A program made the translations under genes and the position numbers. From Turnera subulata (lineage: Eukaryota > Streptophyta > Magnoliopsida > Malpighiales > Passifloraceae), in NCBI GenBank assembly GCA_028386065.3, contig JAKUCV010000190.1:168957-232956 (forward strand): a DNA stretch of 64,000 bases. Direction: 5' to 3'. Below, piece by piece: positions 11,211 to 20,703 of this stretch. How positions within the stretch are numbered: position 1 is the first letter of the stretch; each line of letters opens with the position of its first letter. The notes beneath the pieces were generated by a model, which worked only from the letters and a program-made list of their open reading frames with translations, made no database searches and was not told where the DNA came from.

Positions 11211-12374
11211 TGAAACACCCCGACCCGTATTTACCGTACACAGTAAACACGTGCCGGAACTGTGACGACCCAACCATACAAAGCCCAGGATACAGTGTAT
11301 ACAACAGAAATTCGGGCTCAACAGCCCAAAATAAAAACATCAATAACGTCATAATCAGCCCAATGGCCCAACAATAGCAAAAGTAGCACAGCGGAAGACT
11401 TAATAACTCACAAAGACACTGTATGCGACACATGATGCAAACTATGGATCCAAGTCCTGTCCAAGGGATAACGCCGCAACATGTCTGGAATGCATCAAAC
11501 CTGAACCACAAATAACTCATCCTATGGGATGAAAGCCCGTAGGTGAGGGGTGAGTCCGAAGTGCTCACAACCATGGATAGACGATCAATATGCAACAGTA
11601 AAATTACTCAAGGCGAAAACACAGGCATAACAGCCCAACCAAAATGAAACAATCCAAAAGACTCGACCTAAAACTAGTGCAAGACCAAAAAAAAGACTAA
11701 AACAAAAATCCAATTTTCCAATTTTATCTTTCCGGGCCCAGTCACGGATAAGCTAGGGGTCAGACCTGGTTCTCAACATATTTCGGGTGCCAGACCAAAT
11801 CCAAGAGAACCCAGGGATCGACATCCCAAAAATAAGAACCCAGGGATAGACATCCCAAATATAATCACGGGATAGACATCCCAAGCATAGACATGCTTTT
11901 CACAAGTAACCCAGGTCATGGCCACCACAAAATAGTCTTAAACCATCGAGTCGTACCACTACTTAAAAATAAAACAACTCAACCCGGCCGCGACCCGCCC
12001 AGATGAGTCGGATCCTTACCTTAGGAACGGCGGCGGCGGCGTGACAACGCGAAGAAAGTTTGCGCGGGCAAGAGGCGACGCTGGCGACTCCAAGGGCGGT
12101 GGAAAGGCGGCGCGAGGCGTCACGGTGGCTGAGCAGAGCGGAGGAGAAGCAGATCCACGGGTCTGCTCGCGGGTCAACAACGCATTGCGGCGTGTCGGCA
12201 GGCGGAAGAGGCTGGTGGCGGCGGTGCAGCGAACGGCGGCTTGGAACTCCTCCTGGTGAACAGTAGCAGGGGGAGGCTCCGGGGTGACGACAGTTCATCC
12301 TTTTTTTTCTCTTTTTTTCATTTTTTTTCTATTTTCTTTCTTTTTCTGATTTTCTTTTTCCATTTTCTGTATTT

Positions 12375-12406
<32 letters not shown>

Positions 12407-12939
12407 CTTTCTTTTTTTTCCTCCATTTTTCCTGGTTTCTTTTTTTTTCTCTTTTCATTTTTTTTCTCTTTTTTCTTTTCTTCTCTTTCTTTTTTTTTTT
12501 CCTTTCCTTTTTTCTCTCTTTTTTTTTTCTTTCTCTCTTTTTTTTCTTGTCCTCTCTTTTCCTTTTTCTTCTCCTCTCTTCCTCCCCTTCTCCTTTCCTG
12601 CTTCTGATTATAAAGAAGAAGAAAAAACTGTTCAGCCTGTGACGTTCAATAATGCAGCTTGTTTGCATTATGGAGCGAGTCCGGTCCGGACCAGAAAATA
12701 ATTGATACCCCCTTAGTTATTTTCCGGTGTGATTTTTCAAAGATTCCGGGACCCGAAAAATACCGTCTTAAGCCCAAAAAATGCACGGAAAAATCACGAG
12801 CGCGGGAAAACCCTCGGTTACGAAAAATGATGCCCGATTTACCTTGAATTAATTACCGAAGATTAATTCAACGGTAAATCACGGTAAAAAGACTTTTACA
12901 GTCCCGGTAAAAATCCAAATTTTTACCCAGGCTGTTACA
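11211..12939 (-). repeat. Left LTR of element A (3' LTR), internally deleted
   Basis: It begins TGAAACACCCCGACCCG and ends TGTTACA in window orientation, matching the right LTR at 15187-18114. Compared with that copy it lacks about 1.18 kb: the jump is at about 11956, where the right LTR contains 15917-17095. A 300-bp run of T and C (about 12296-12605) is shared with the other copy. Confidence 0.8.
12296..12605. repeat. Polypyrimidine tract in the LTR
   Basis: About 300 bases almost purely T and C on the plus strand, with TTC repeats near 12377-12400. The partner tract is at about 17489-17775. In the transcribed (minus) direction it is polypurine. Translations across it (Phe/Ser or Lys/Glu/Arg) are composition artefacts, not proteins. 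Confidence 0.8.
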
Positions 12940-12958
12940 ATCTACCCACCTTAAAAAG
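12940..12958 (-). other. Polypurine tract of element A
   Basis: Read on the minus strand, CTTTTTAAGGTGGGTAGAT directly precedes the 3' LTR. The same feature in the sister element is AAGGAGGGTAGAC at 43596-43608. It is the expected primer for plus-strand DNA synthesis. Confidence 0.6.
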
Positions 12959-13083
12959 AATTTCGTCCCCGAAATTCCGTCTTATCCGTGTGTCCCACCA
13001 CGATAAGCTCCTAGCACACTCTGCCAGGTGTCCAAACTCAACCCAAGATACCGCTTATACCCTTAATCGACATCTCCTCCGCT

Positions 13084-13091
13084 TATAAATA
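13084..13091 (+). promoter_or_regulatory. TATA box of antisense gene a (element A)
   Basis: TATAAATA lies 35-42 bp upstream of the ATG at 13126, inside the interior of element A and on the strand opposite to the element. In the sister element a TATA box (43466-43459, minus) sits 36-43 bp before the equivalent ATG. That conservation argues for a real promoter. Confidence 0.6.
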
Positions 13092-13125
13092 CCAATCCTC
13101 ATAACTGAGACACTCACTCTCAGCC

Positions 13126-13320
13126 ATGGACTCTCCACTAAGATCAAGAACTACCTCAGACTCCGAGAACAACAGCTACATCGGTGGCACTGCTTTCCCG
13201 ACAAGCTCCTATGAAGAACCGCCAAAGAAGCGCTTCAAGACAAACATCATCGGCCTGAAAGAGCTGAGGATCGAAAGGGTAAAGCAACGGCTGAAAGCAG
13301 CACTCCACTGCAGACACTGA
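13126..13320 (+). pseudogene. Antisense gene a of element A, damaged
   Basis: The start context is good (CAGCCATGG). The first 46 residues match the intact gene in the sister element (43040-43423, minus): MDSPLRSRTTSDSE, then PPKKRFKTNI, a likely nuclear localisation signal. After GLKE about 25 codons are missing and the frame is lost. The out-of-frame remainder to about 13417 still resembles the sister protein (SSTPLQTLTQLNTSLKKISS). An AATAAA at 13419-13424 follows the homologous 3' end and has a counterpart in the sister element. The family is not recognised. This copy is broken by a deletion with frameshift. Confidence 0.6.
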
Positions 13321-14123
13321 CGCAACTGAACACTTCACTGAAGAAGATCAGCTCGGCGGTGATGCAGATAGAACTGGCGTGCGCGGAACTCTTTCTCCGT
13401 ATTGTAAAACCGTTATGAATAAATAAAATAAGTTTTCTTTTAAAATCAAAACTCTTATGTTTCGAAGTCTTATGTTAAACAGAAAATCAAAACATCTCAA
13501 AGCAAACAAAAATCATCAATAAGAATATAAAATCAATCATAAAGAGATTAAAAACAAAATTCGTTTAACAAAACCAAAACATAAAGAAGTTATAACAAAA
13601 ACATATTTCATGATCGGCGCTCTAGGTCGACAGTAGACATCCTCGATCCCGAGAAACGTGACATGCACAGCTAACGGTGACGTCAGTTTTCCTCGTGAAA
13701 AAGACGTCCGTTAACTCGCAAGGCGATGATCACGAGAGCGTCCTGTCTCCCTTGATAGAAACGTTATCCACTTGTCCACAAATTCCGCATAAGCTAAAAA
13801 CGTCTGTCAAGTCTCGTATCCCTCCATGATGTCCGAACAGGTGTAAGCTAGTCGCACATACGCTCTACTCGAGGTATGGTCCCATCGGTCTAGCCTCAAC
13901 GGTCACAGATGCATGTGATAAAAGATGCAGGAAAAAGTCTTAAAGAGAATAAAACAAAGTAGCCAAGGTGGTAGAAAATCATAAGATGGAAAAGAGCTGA
14001 AAAATACTGGCATTTGTAGCCCGAAAAACGTATAAAGTGATGAAGTAATAAATGAAGCAACGGCAAAATTTTCAAAAAGCAAAATCTTGAAAATCGAAAA
14101 CAGTAATCACGCTCCCATAAGAG
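13321..14123. other. Interior of element A between the two antisense genes
   Basis: The damaged tail of gene a ends near 13417, followed by AT-rich DNA that aligns in parts with 42300-43030 of the sister element (for example around ATAAATAAAATAAG). No further open frame of note. Confidence 0.5.
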
Positions 14124-14130
14124 TATAAAA
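14124..14130 (+). promoter_or_regulatory. TATA box of antisense gene b (element A)
   Basis: GAGTATAAAAG lies about 115 bp upstream of the ATG at 14242. The sister element keeps the same word (GAGTATAAAAG, minus strand, 42275-42265) with a GGAGCGGTGA stretch after it and a similar distance to its ATG. Conservation in a diverged interior supports a working promoter. Confidence 0.6.
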
Positions 14131-14241
14131 GACGGAGCGGTGAAGTGTAAATCATCAAAAGTATTTAAAAGCAAGTTTGTAACACGTTTAGAAAAATAAA
14201 CACAAACACGTTCAGTATAAACACAAAATCACCAAGTCAGA

Positions 14242-14925
14242 ATGCCTGCTCCATCATCCGTCTTCTTCGTCGAAGGTGCCAACCTAGGCAGAAGAAACCG
14301 GCTGGCCTACAGCATGATCAACGAGCATCCAGAGGAACTACCGAACAAGCTCGGCAGAATGCCCCGTCTGGTCTCCGTCGAAGAACTCTACTCCTCCAGA
14401 TTCTTCGTCACTTCCATGGGAGAGACGTTCTTCCTAAAGGACCATGGCACTCTAAAGACCTCCTTCTATGGCTCGGCCAACTCCGTCGTGTTTTTCATCT
14501 CTGAAAGACTTCAGGAGTTCAACCTAGAGTCCACTTGCCATTCCCTAGAGCAAGGTACCTACTATCAGCTCTCAATGATAGCCCAGAGCATGCCCAGAGT
14601 ATCACGGTTACCAACAACTTGGCCAAAGGCCCGACTACTGGTGTGGAACTGCAGAGGAGTCGCTAGGCGTTCCCAGGAGTTCTTGCGTACCCTGAGGGAC
14701 CTGAAGAACCAGTACAAGCCCAACATGGTTCTTCTCACGGAGACCCAGTGGCAGCCTGAAGACAATCACAGTCCCATCCCACTTCGGTTCCCTCAAGCAA
14801 ACTGGTTCGAGCTTCCTGGCCAGGACAACAGGGGCGGCATGTGGTTCTCGTGGAGCAACAGCATCCAAGTCAACATCAACAATGACCCCAACAGCTTCAG
14901 GGTCAACGTCATTCCAAGGCGATGA
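14242..14925 (+). CDS. Antisense gene b: 227-aa protein, novel N-half plus EEP endonuclease N-part
   Basis: An uninterrupted 227-residue frame lies antisense to LTR element A. Residues 1-128 (starting MPAPSSVFFVEGANLGRRNR) match no family I recognise. From about residue 130 the text reads RLLVWNCRGVARRSQEFLRTL, then MVLLTETQ, then GGMWFSWSN. This is the beginning of an endonuclease/exonuclease/phosphatase (EEP) domain as in plant LINE ORF2, with the Asn of WNCRG and the Glu of TETQ that bind metal in that family. The EEP part stops after about 95 residues, before the catalytic His/Asp motifs, so nuclease activity is unlikely. The sister copy (41475-42158) has the same length, no gaps and about four fifths identical residues by eye. 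Function unknown. Confidence 0.7.
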   Translation: MPAPSSVFFVEGANLGRRNRLAYSMINEHPEELPNKLGRMPRLVSVEELYSSRFFVTSMGETFFLKDHGTLKTSFYGSANSVVFFISERLQEFNLESTCHSLEQGTYYQLSMIAQSMPRVSRLPTTWPKARLLVWNCRGVARRSQEFLRTLRDLKNQYKPNMVLLTETQWQPEDNHSPIPLRFPQANWFELPGQDNRGGMWFSWSNSIQVNINNDPNSFRVNVIPRR

Positions 14926-15170
14926 ATGTACTTTTTTAAAAAAAAAAATATCAATGTAATATTTATGTTTTTAGTAATATTACTAATATTTATATTTCCG
15001 CTTATTTATGGCATCATTTACCTCTTATGTGAATGTTCTGCGACAGCTGGCATCCCTTGACTGGATCCATAATGCACTAACTAAAATGACATAAAATAAT
15101 AAACAAATAGAGCGAATTATGCAAACAAGAACAACAAACACACAAAGACTGCCCAACAAGACCTAACGCT
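14926..15170. other. Leader of element A (5' untranslated interior)
   Basis: The stretch between gene b and the primer-binding site aligns in parts with 41190-41470 of the sister element (for example the words around GGATCCATAATGCA). It contains no open frame. Confidence 0.5.
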
Positions 15171-15186
15171 CGCCCCGCTACCAAAA
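15171..15186 (-). other. Primer-binding site of element A
   Basis: On the minus strand TTTTGGTAGCGGGGCG follows the end of the LTR. The core TGGTAGCGGGGC is close to the plant initiator-Met primer site TGGTATCAGAGC. The sister element has TGGTAGCGGAGC in the same place. Confidence 0.6.
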
Positions 15187-18114
15187 TGAAACGCCCTGAC
15201 CCGTATTTACCGTACACAGTAAACACGTGCCGGAACTGTGACGACCCAACCATACAAAGCCCAGTATACAGTGTATACAACAGAAACTCGGGCTCAACAA
15301 CCCAAAATAAAAACATCAATAACGTCATAATCGGCCCAATGGCCCAACAATAGCAAAAGTAGCACAACGGAAGACTTAATAACTCACAAAGACACTGTAT
15401 GCGACACATGATGCAAACTATGGATCCAAGTCCTGTCCAAGGGATAACGCCGCAGCCTGTCTGGAATGCATCAAACCTGAACCACAAATAACTCATCCTA
15501 CAGGATGAAAGCCCGCATGTGAGGGGTGAGTCCGAAGTGCTCACAACCATGGATAGACGATCAATATGCAACACTAAAATTACTCAAGGCGAAAACACAG
15601 GCATAACAGCCCAACCAAAATGAAACAATCCAAAAGACTCGACCCAAAATTGGTCCAAGACCAAAAAAAAGACTAAAACAAAAATCCAATTTTTCCAATT
15701 TTATCTTTCCGGGCCCCGTCACGGATAAGCTAGGGGTCAGACCTGATTCTCAACATATTTCGGGTGCCAGACCAAATCCAAGAGAACCCAGGGATCGACA
15801 TCCCAAAAATAAGAACCCAGGGATAGACATCCCAAGCATAGACATGCTTATCACAAGTAACCCAGGTCATGGCCACCACAAAATAGTCTTAAACCATCGA
15901 GTCGTACCACTACTTATCACGTGACAATTATATTATCATCTTTCCAGACCAAATCTCAGGGTTCAACATCCCTAGCCAAAAAACCGGGATAGACATCCCT
16001 ATCCAAAATCAAGGATCGACATCCTTATCACAAATTATTATTCATTCCATTATTCTTTAAATCAAAATGCACAAGGATAAACATCCAAAAACTCGACGTA
16101 CAGGGATAAACATCCCAAAAACCAATCAAAGTACCGGGATAAACATCCCGAAACAAACCACAACAAATGCCTCAATCAACAGTACAATATTCATCAGACA
16201 CAATAACCGAGTAATATAGGCACATATTGAAGGAAATCCATCCTCACCTTGGCCGATTACTCAACTCTGGAGACAATGACTGGTCCCAAGCTGGCTCCTC
16301 GGGAAACTGCCCGATATCCAAACCTATACAGCAAAACAACATGCCCATATAAATGTACATAATCGGTATGCTATGATGCCAATACTGCGAAATAAACCCA
16401 TCCCGGTTTATATCCTTTATTTTTTTTTACCATAATTACCCCTTTTCCGAAAATATATCGTATGCATATAAGGTTACAAAAATATATTTCCAAAACTATT
16501 AAATCAAAACATTTTCATAAAATAATATACTTTTTCCAAAATAATAATTACCATAATTTTTCTGAAAATTATAACATATGTATATATTTTCCATAATATT
16601 TCCATAAAAAATTATTATACTTTCCAAAATATAATTTCCAAGTATTATTATCTTTAGAAAACTCCATTTCCAGAAAGTATAATCACATAAACTTATTTTC
16701 TGAAAATAAATATGAATTTATAAACACACATATATATTTCCAAACATAAAATACTTTTCCAAACAATTACACTATCAAAATAATTATATATTTCAGAAAT
16801 ATATATCATGTATACCATATATATTTTTCCAAAGTTAGTTACCATAATTTTCCAGATAAATAATAACGTATTTATAATTTCCAGAAAATATATATAATAT
16901 TTATCTTTTTCCTAAATATATATAATAACATTTTTTTCAAAACAAAACATAATTATCACGGTATATATACATACATTTTTCAGTAAAACCGTAAATCATA
17001 CTTTCTATATTTTTCTCAAAGTGAATATATATATTTTTTTTGAAAATTAAATACCAGAATAATTATATATATACAATATATATATATTTTTTAAAAAATA
17101 AAACAACTCAACCCGGCAACCCAGCACCCATGGGAGGTGCGACCCGCCTAGATGAGTCAGATCCTTACCTTAGGAACGGCGGCGGCGGCACGACAACGCG
17201 AAGGAAGCTGGCGCGGGCAAGAGGCGACGCTGGCGACTCCAAGGGCGGTGGAAAGGCGGCGCGAGGCGTCACGGTGGCTGAGCAGAGCGGAGGAGAAGCA
17301 GATCCGCGGGTCTGCTCGCGGGTCAACGGCGCGTCGCGGCGTGTCTGCAGGCGGAAGAGCACGGGGGCGACGGGGCTGGGGTCGCGACGGCACGGCGAAG
17401 AGGCTGGTGGCGGCGGTGCAGTGAACAACAACGTGGAACTCCTCCTGGTGAACAGTAGCAGGGGGAGGCTCCGGGGTGACGACTGTTCATCCTTTTTTTT
17501 TTCTCTTTTTTTCATTTTTTCTATTTTCTTTTTTTTCTTATTTTCTTTTTCCATTTTCTGTATTTATGTTTTCTTCTTCTTCTTTTTTTTTTCTTTTTTT
17601 TTCTTTTGTTTTTCCTGGTTTTTTTTTCTTTTTTTTTCTTTTCTTCTCTTTCTTTTTTTTTCTCCTTTCCTTTTTCTCTCTTTTTTTTCTTTCTCTCTTT
17701 TTTTCTTTTCCTCTCTTTTCCTTTTTCTTCTCCTCTCTTCCTTTTTTCTTCTCTTCCTCCCCTTCTCCTTTCCTGCTTCTGATTATAAAGATGAAGAAAA
17801 AACTGTTCAGCCTGTGATGTTCTATAATGCAGCTTGTCTGCATTATGGAGCGAGTCCGGTCCGGATTAGAAAATAACTGATACCCCCTTAGTTATTTTCC
17901 GGTGTGATTTTCCGAAGATTTCGGGACCCGAAAAATATCGATTTAGGCCCAAAAAATCCACGGGAAAATCACGAGTGCGGGAAAACCCTCGGTTACGAAA
18001 AATGACGCCCGATTTACCTTGAATTAATTACCCAAGATTAATTCAACAGTAAATCACGGTAAAAAGACTTTTACAGTCCCGGTAAAAATCCAAATTTTTA
18101 CCCGGCCTGTTACA
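15187..18114 (-). repeat. Right LTR of element A (5' LTR), full length
   Basis: It begins TGAAACGCCCTGACCCG and ends TGTTACA in window orientation, 2928 bp. It contains 15917-17095, which the left LTR lacks: an AT-rich block and a series of short GGGATAGACATCC-type repeats (about 15780-16160). The GC-rich block at 17150-17460 and the polypyrimidine tract at 17489-17775 are shared with the left LTR. Confidence 0.8.
15780..16160. repeat. Degenerate short repeats around GGGATAGACATCCC
   Basis: Variants of (G)GGATARACATCCC recur at least eight times, at irregular spacing, within the LTR of element A. Each is partly self-complementary (GGGAT...ATCCC). A shorter set is at 11815-11882 in the left LTR. 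They may be U5/R regulatory or structural motifs. Confidence 0.6.
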
Positions 18115-18179
18115 ATAACGTCTTCCACCTTTGGAACATTGAAATCCTAACAACTACCATAAACTCCATCCTACCCCCA

Positions 18180-18262
18180 AACCTCCTACAATTCCACCAT
18201 TAGGATTGAACCCATGACCTCTTGGATAAACACCAAGAGAGTGCCACTACACCACAAGTGGT
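18180..18262 (-). mobile_element. tRNA-like head, probable SINE
   Basis: On the minus strand the text holds an A-box-like TGGTGTAGTGGCAC (18254-18241) and a B-box-like GGTTCAATCCT (18212-18202), about 30 bp apart, as in an RNA polymerase III promoter. The rest does not fold as an intact tRNA as far as I can see, so a tRNA-derived SINE is the best reading. A roughly 55-bp direct repeat (11148-11206 and 18340-18387) flanks this segment plus LTR element A and may be its long target duplication. Confidence 0.45.
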
Positions 18263-18529
18263 GTTGACTATTTCCTTTAAATTAAACAAAAATTCTTTTA
18301 TCTCATAGTGATCACTTGTCTTTCGTTTCAAGCTTCCATCCACCTGATAATCCAAATATCTATTTTTATAGATTGTAGATTACTAGAATAAAAAGAAATA
18401 TCTATTTTTAGAATAAAAATTTTTGGAAAAGAAAATAATAAAATAATATAAAAAAGAAATAAAGAAAAAAATGTCTAGTTCGGGTCGGGTTTCGGTTAGG
18501 CTTTGGGTATCCACGGGATTTCGGGTCGG

Positions 18530-18718
18530 TTAGGTGAAGAACCTAGGTGAAAAAAACTGACACGCCATTGATTTCAGGGGTAAAACGGTTAAAATAACCA
18601 AATTATGCAAATCGGGTTTAATTGAGGGATGAAATGTGATCAAATTGAAACACCGGTATGAATTGTAATAATTAAGAGCAACACAAGTAACAAAAAAACT
18701 ATTCTTGGACCTATATAG
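18530..18718. repeat. Right arm of the long inverted repeat
   Basis: Reverse complement of 10901-11072, with matching blocks GAAATGTGATCAAATTGAAA and AACTGACAC. Together the arms enclose the SINE-like head and LTR element A. Confidence 0.7.
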
Positions 18719-19059
18719 TAATCGGTCATTATGATGTGTAACTTAACTACTTCGTGTCAAATCCTGATAATTATCAAGTAATTTAAAAGAACCATAAGTA
18801 CTTTAAAAAAAAGAAATAAAGATACTAATACATGATTTCAAAGTCGATTTCAACGTTTCTTTTTTTTTTTTTTTGAATGAGTGGCGCTAGGCCTATTATT
18901 AGGAGAATTAAGTTACAAGAATAAACCGTGGTCTAGCCACAGAAGTGCTATCCCCATGCAATAATGGTAAATTAGTAATAGGGGCTGAATCTAAGCAGTG
19001 ATACTGATTTCTGTAGGCCCAGTTTGGCTAAGAGAGGGGCAGGGGGATGAATTAGTCCT
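18719..19059. other. Unassigned; oligo-T run suggests a LINE tail on the minus strand
   Basis: A run of 18 T at about 18858-18876 directly precedes GAATGAGTGGCGC. Read on the minus strand this is a sequence ending in a poly(A) tail, as at LINE 3' ends. No coding motif was found in the following 180 bp, so this is only a hint. Confidence 0.3.
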
Positions 19060-20703
19060 TTTTTTGATTAAGCACTAATTTGGCACGGCTGATGCCAAAT
19101 CTTTCCTGGACTTGAAACTGGAGATTATGAACAATTATGAACACACTAAAGTGTACTTGAGAGAGGAATTAGAGAAGCTTGCATAAAGGATTTATAGTGG
19201 TTCGCCATAAAGGACTACCTCCACTACTCAAGGAATCCACTTTGAGATTTCTAACCTTCACTATACCGTGGTTTTTACGGGTTCAACCACAACCTTTTAC
19301 AACCTTTTTTCTAGGCTATGCTTAAACCTATCACTCACCACAAACCTTCCCGGTTTGTTGAATTCCACCTTAGCTGAACAAATCCCAAGTTCCCATTAAG
19401 ATGTGTATCACTCACAATAAGGAATCTTCAATGACCAAGTCAAGAAGATGTAAAATAAAGCTCAATACGTTAGCCTTAAAGATAGCATTCAATTTAGGCT
19501 CTTCTGGAGAACTGCAAGTATAACTCAGCTAGTATACTGTCAAGACTTCGTAATAGCAGCTCTGAGTTCAGTTCTTCAATCATTCTTCAATTTATAGAGG
19601 CTGGAAAAGTGGGAGCATCATCATCGAACGACTAGTTGTCACTTTTTGCTACCTCGGGATTCGGCATCGTTAGCGCCAAATAGTCAATCTGTCAGTTTCT
19701 AGAAAGTGGTCTGCACCAGCTGAGCTAACACCTAGGTTTGATTCTTCAAGGTTGGACTGAATCGAATATAGTCATTGAGAGAGCATTGTAGTCCTTTAAA
19801 CGAACACCTGCAGAGTAGAAAGAAGCCAACTTGCAGGTTTTATGCACTTAGGAGCGCCTACAACAAGTGGCCTCAAGGTGCAAGAAAGTCAGCACAGGCT
19901 TAGCCGACACCTAGGTTTGGAGATCCTAGGTCGATCAGATTTGAATCTATCCGTTGTGAAACCTGCCCAGATCTTTAGTTAAACATTTTTTGAGTTGATT
20001 CATACTAGGTCTCAAGTTTATAGAGTTAGGGAGCATCTTCAACAAGTGGTCCCAAAATACAAGATGATCAGCACATGCTGGACAGACATCTAGGTTTGAT
20101 GATCCTAGGTTTGTCAGATTCAGATCCATTCATTATGAAACCTGCCCAGATCCCTAGCCCAACATTTTCTTAGTTAAACGAAGCTAGGTTCCAGGTTTGT
20201 AGTTCATAGGAGAGCCTTTAACAACTGGCTCAAAGTTTCAAGAAAATCAGCACAAGTTGGATAGATACCTAGGTTTGATGGTCCTAGGTGTGGGCTAAAT
20301 CGAGATGAATCTTTCTAACTCCTATCCAGATCAGTAGATAAATATTTTCTAAGCTAAATCATGCTAGATTTCTGGTTCATAGGATATAGGAACATCTCCA
20401 ACATTTGCCTCAAAGTTGTAAGAAAACCATTATGGTCCATGGGCATGAAAGAGACTTAAACTCAATAAAATAATACTACTAGCACATATACCAATCCCAC
20501 TAACCTCAAACCTTAAAAAATCTGATTACAATATTTAATTCAAGGGTTTGAGTGATGGATTAAAATATTCATAAACCTAGTTTGTCATTAATCAAAATCA
20601 ATTAAGCACATGGTTAGGTAGTTAGATTAAATCATTAATTAGCACTAATCGGCTAATTAATTAATCACTAATGCATATATTAATTACCATAACCCAATAT
20701 TCT
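19060..20703 (-). repeat. 3' LTR of a SIRE-like Copia element (approximate ends)
   Basis: The minus-strand internal region ends in the purine tract AAAAAGGGGGAG (20718-20707), so the 3' LTR should lie just to its left. On the minus strand ACTATAAATCC at about 19199-19189 fits the promoter end of U3. The left limit is a guess. The LTR contains a 179-bp tandem repeat (19690-20420). Confidence 0.5.
19690..20420. repeat. 179-bp tandem repeat, about four degenerate units
   Basis: Anchor words AACAAGTGGCCTCAAG, AACAAGTGGTCCCAAA, AACAACTGGCTCAAAG and AACATTTGCCTCAAAG begin at about 19862, 20041, 20220 and 20400, a period of 179-180 bp. Each unit also has CACCTAGGTTTG(A/G) and CC(T/C)GCCCAGATC-type words. 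The first, partial unit starts near 19690. It lies in the U3 part of the Copia LTR. Confidence 0.75.

Larger units (their letters stand above)
11211..18114 (-). mobile_element. Non-autonomous LTR retrotransposon, element A, antisense cargo
   Basis: Two LTRs (11211-12939 and 15187-18114), a 5-bp duplication ATAAC and a 2.25-kb interior define the element. The primer-binding site (TTTTGGTAGCGGGGCG on the minus strand, next to the LTR at 15187) and the purine tract (minus strand, 12958-12940) show that the element reads right to left. There is no gag, protease, integrase or reverse transcriptase. Instead the interior holds two genes on the plus strand, antisense to the element, at 13126 and 14242-14925. 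The related element at 37676-47118 has the same organisation in the opposite orientation. Such elements depend on enzymes made by others; Ty3-type is likely from the LTR ends, but the partner is unknown. Confidence 0.85.

Noticed and set aside
12241..12642. Open frames of 100-130 codons rich in Phe/Ser or Lys/Glu
   Set aside because: They are translations of the polypyrimidine tract in an LTR and recur at 17476-17843; no domain or codon bias.
17040..17876. 278-codon open frame in the right LTR of element A
   Set aside because: It crosses AT-rich, GC-rich and poly-T blocks with abrupt composition changes, and the left LTR copy does not keep it.
18180..18262. Functional tRNA gene
   Set aside because: A and B boxes are present but no complete cloverleaf could be folded by eye.
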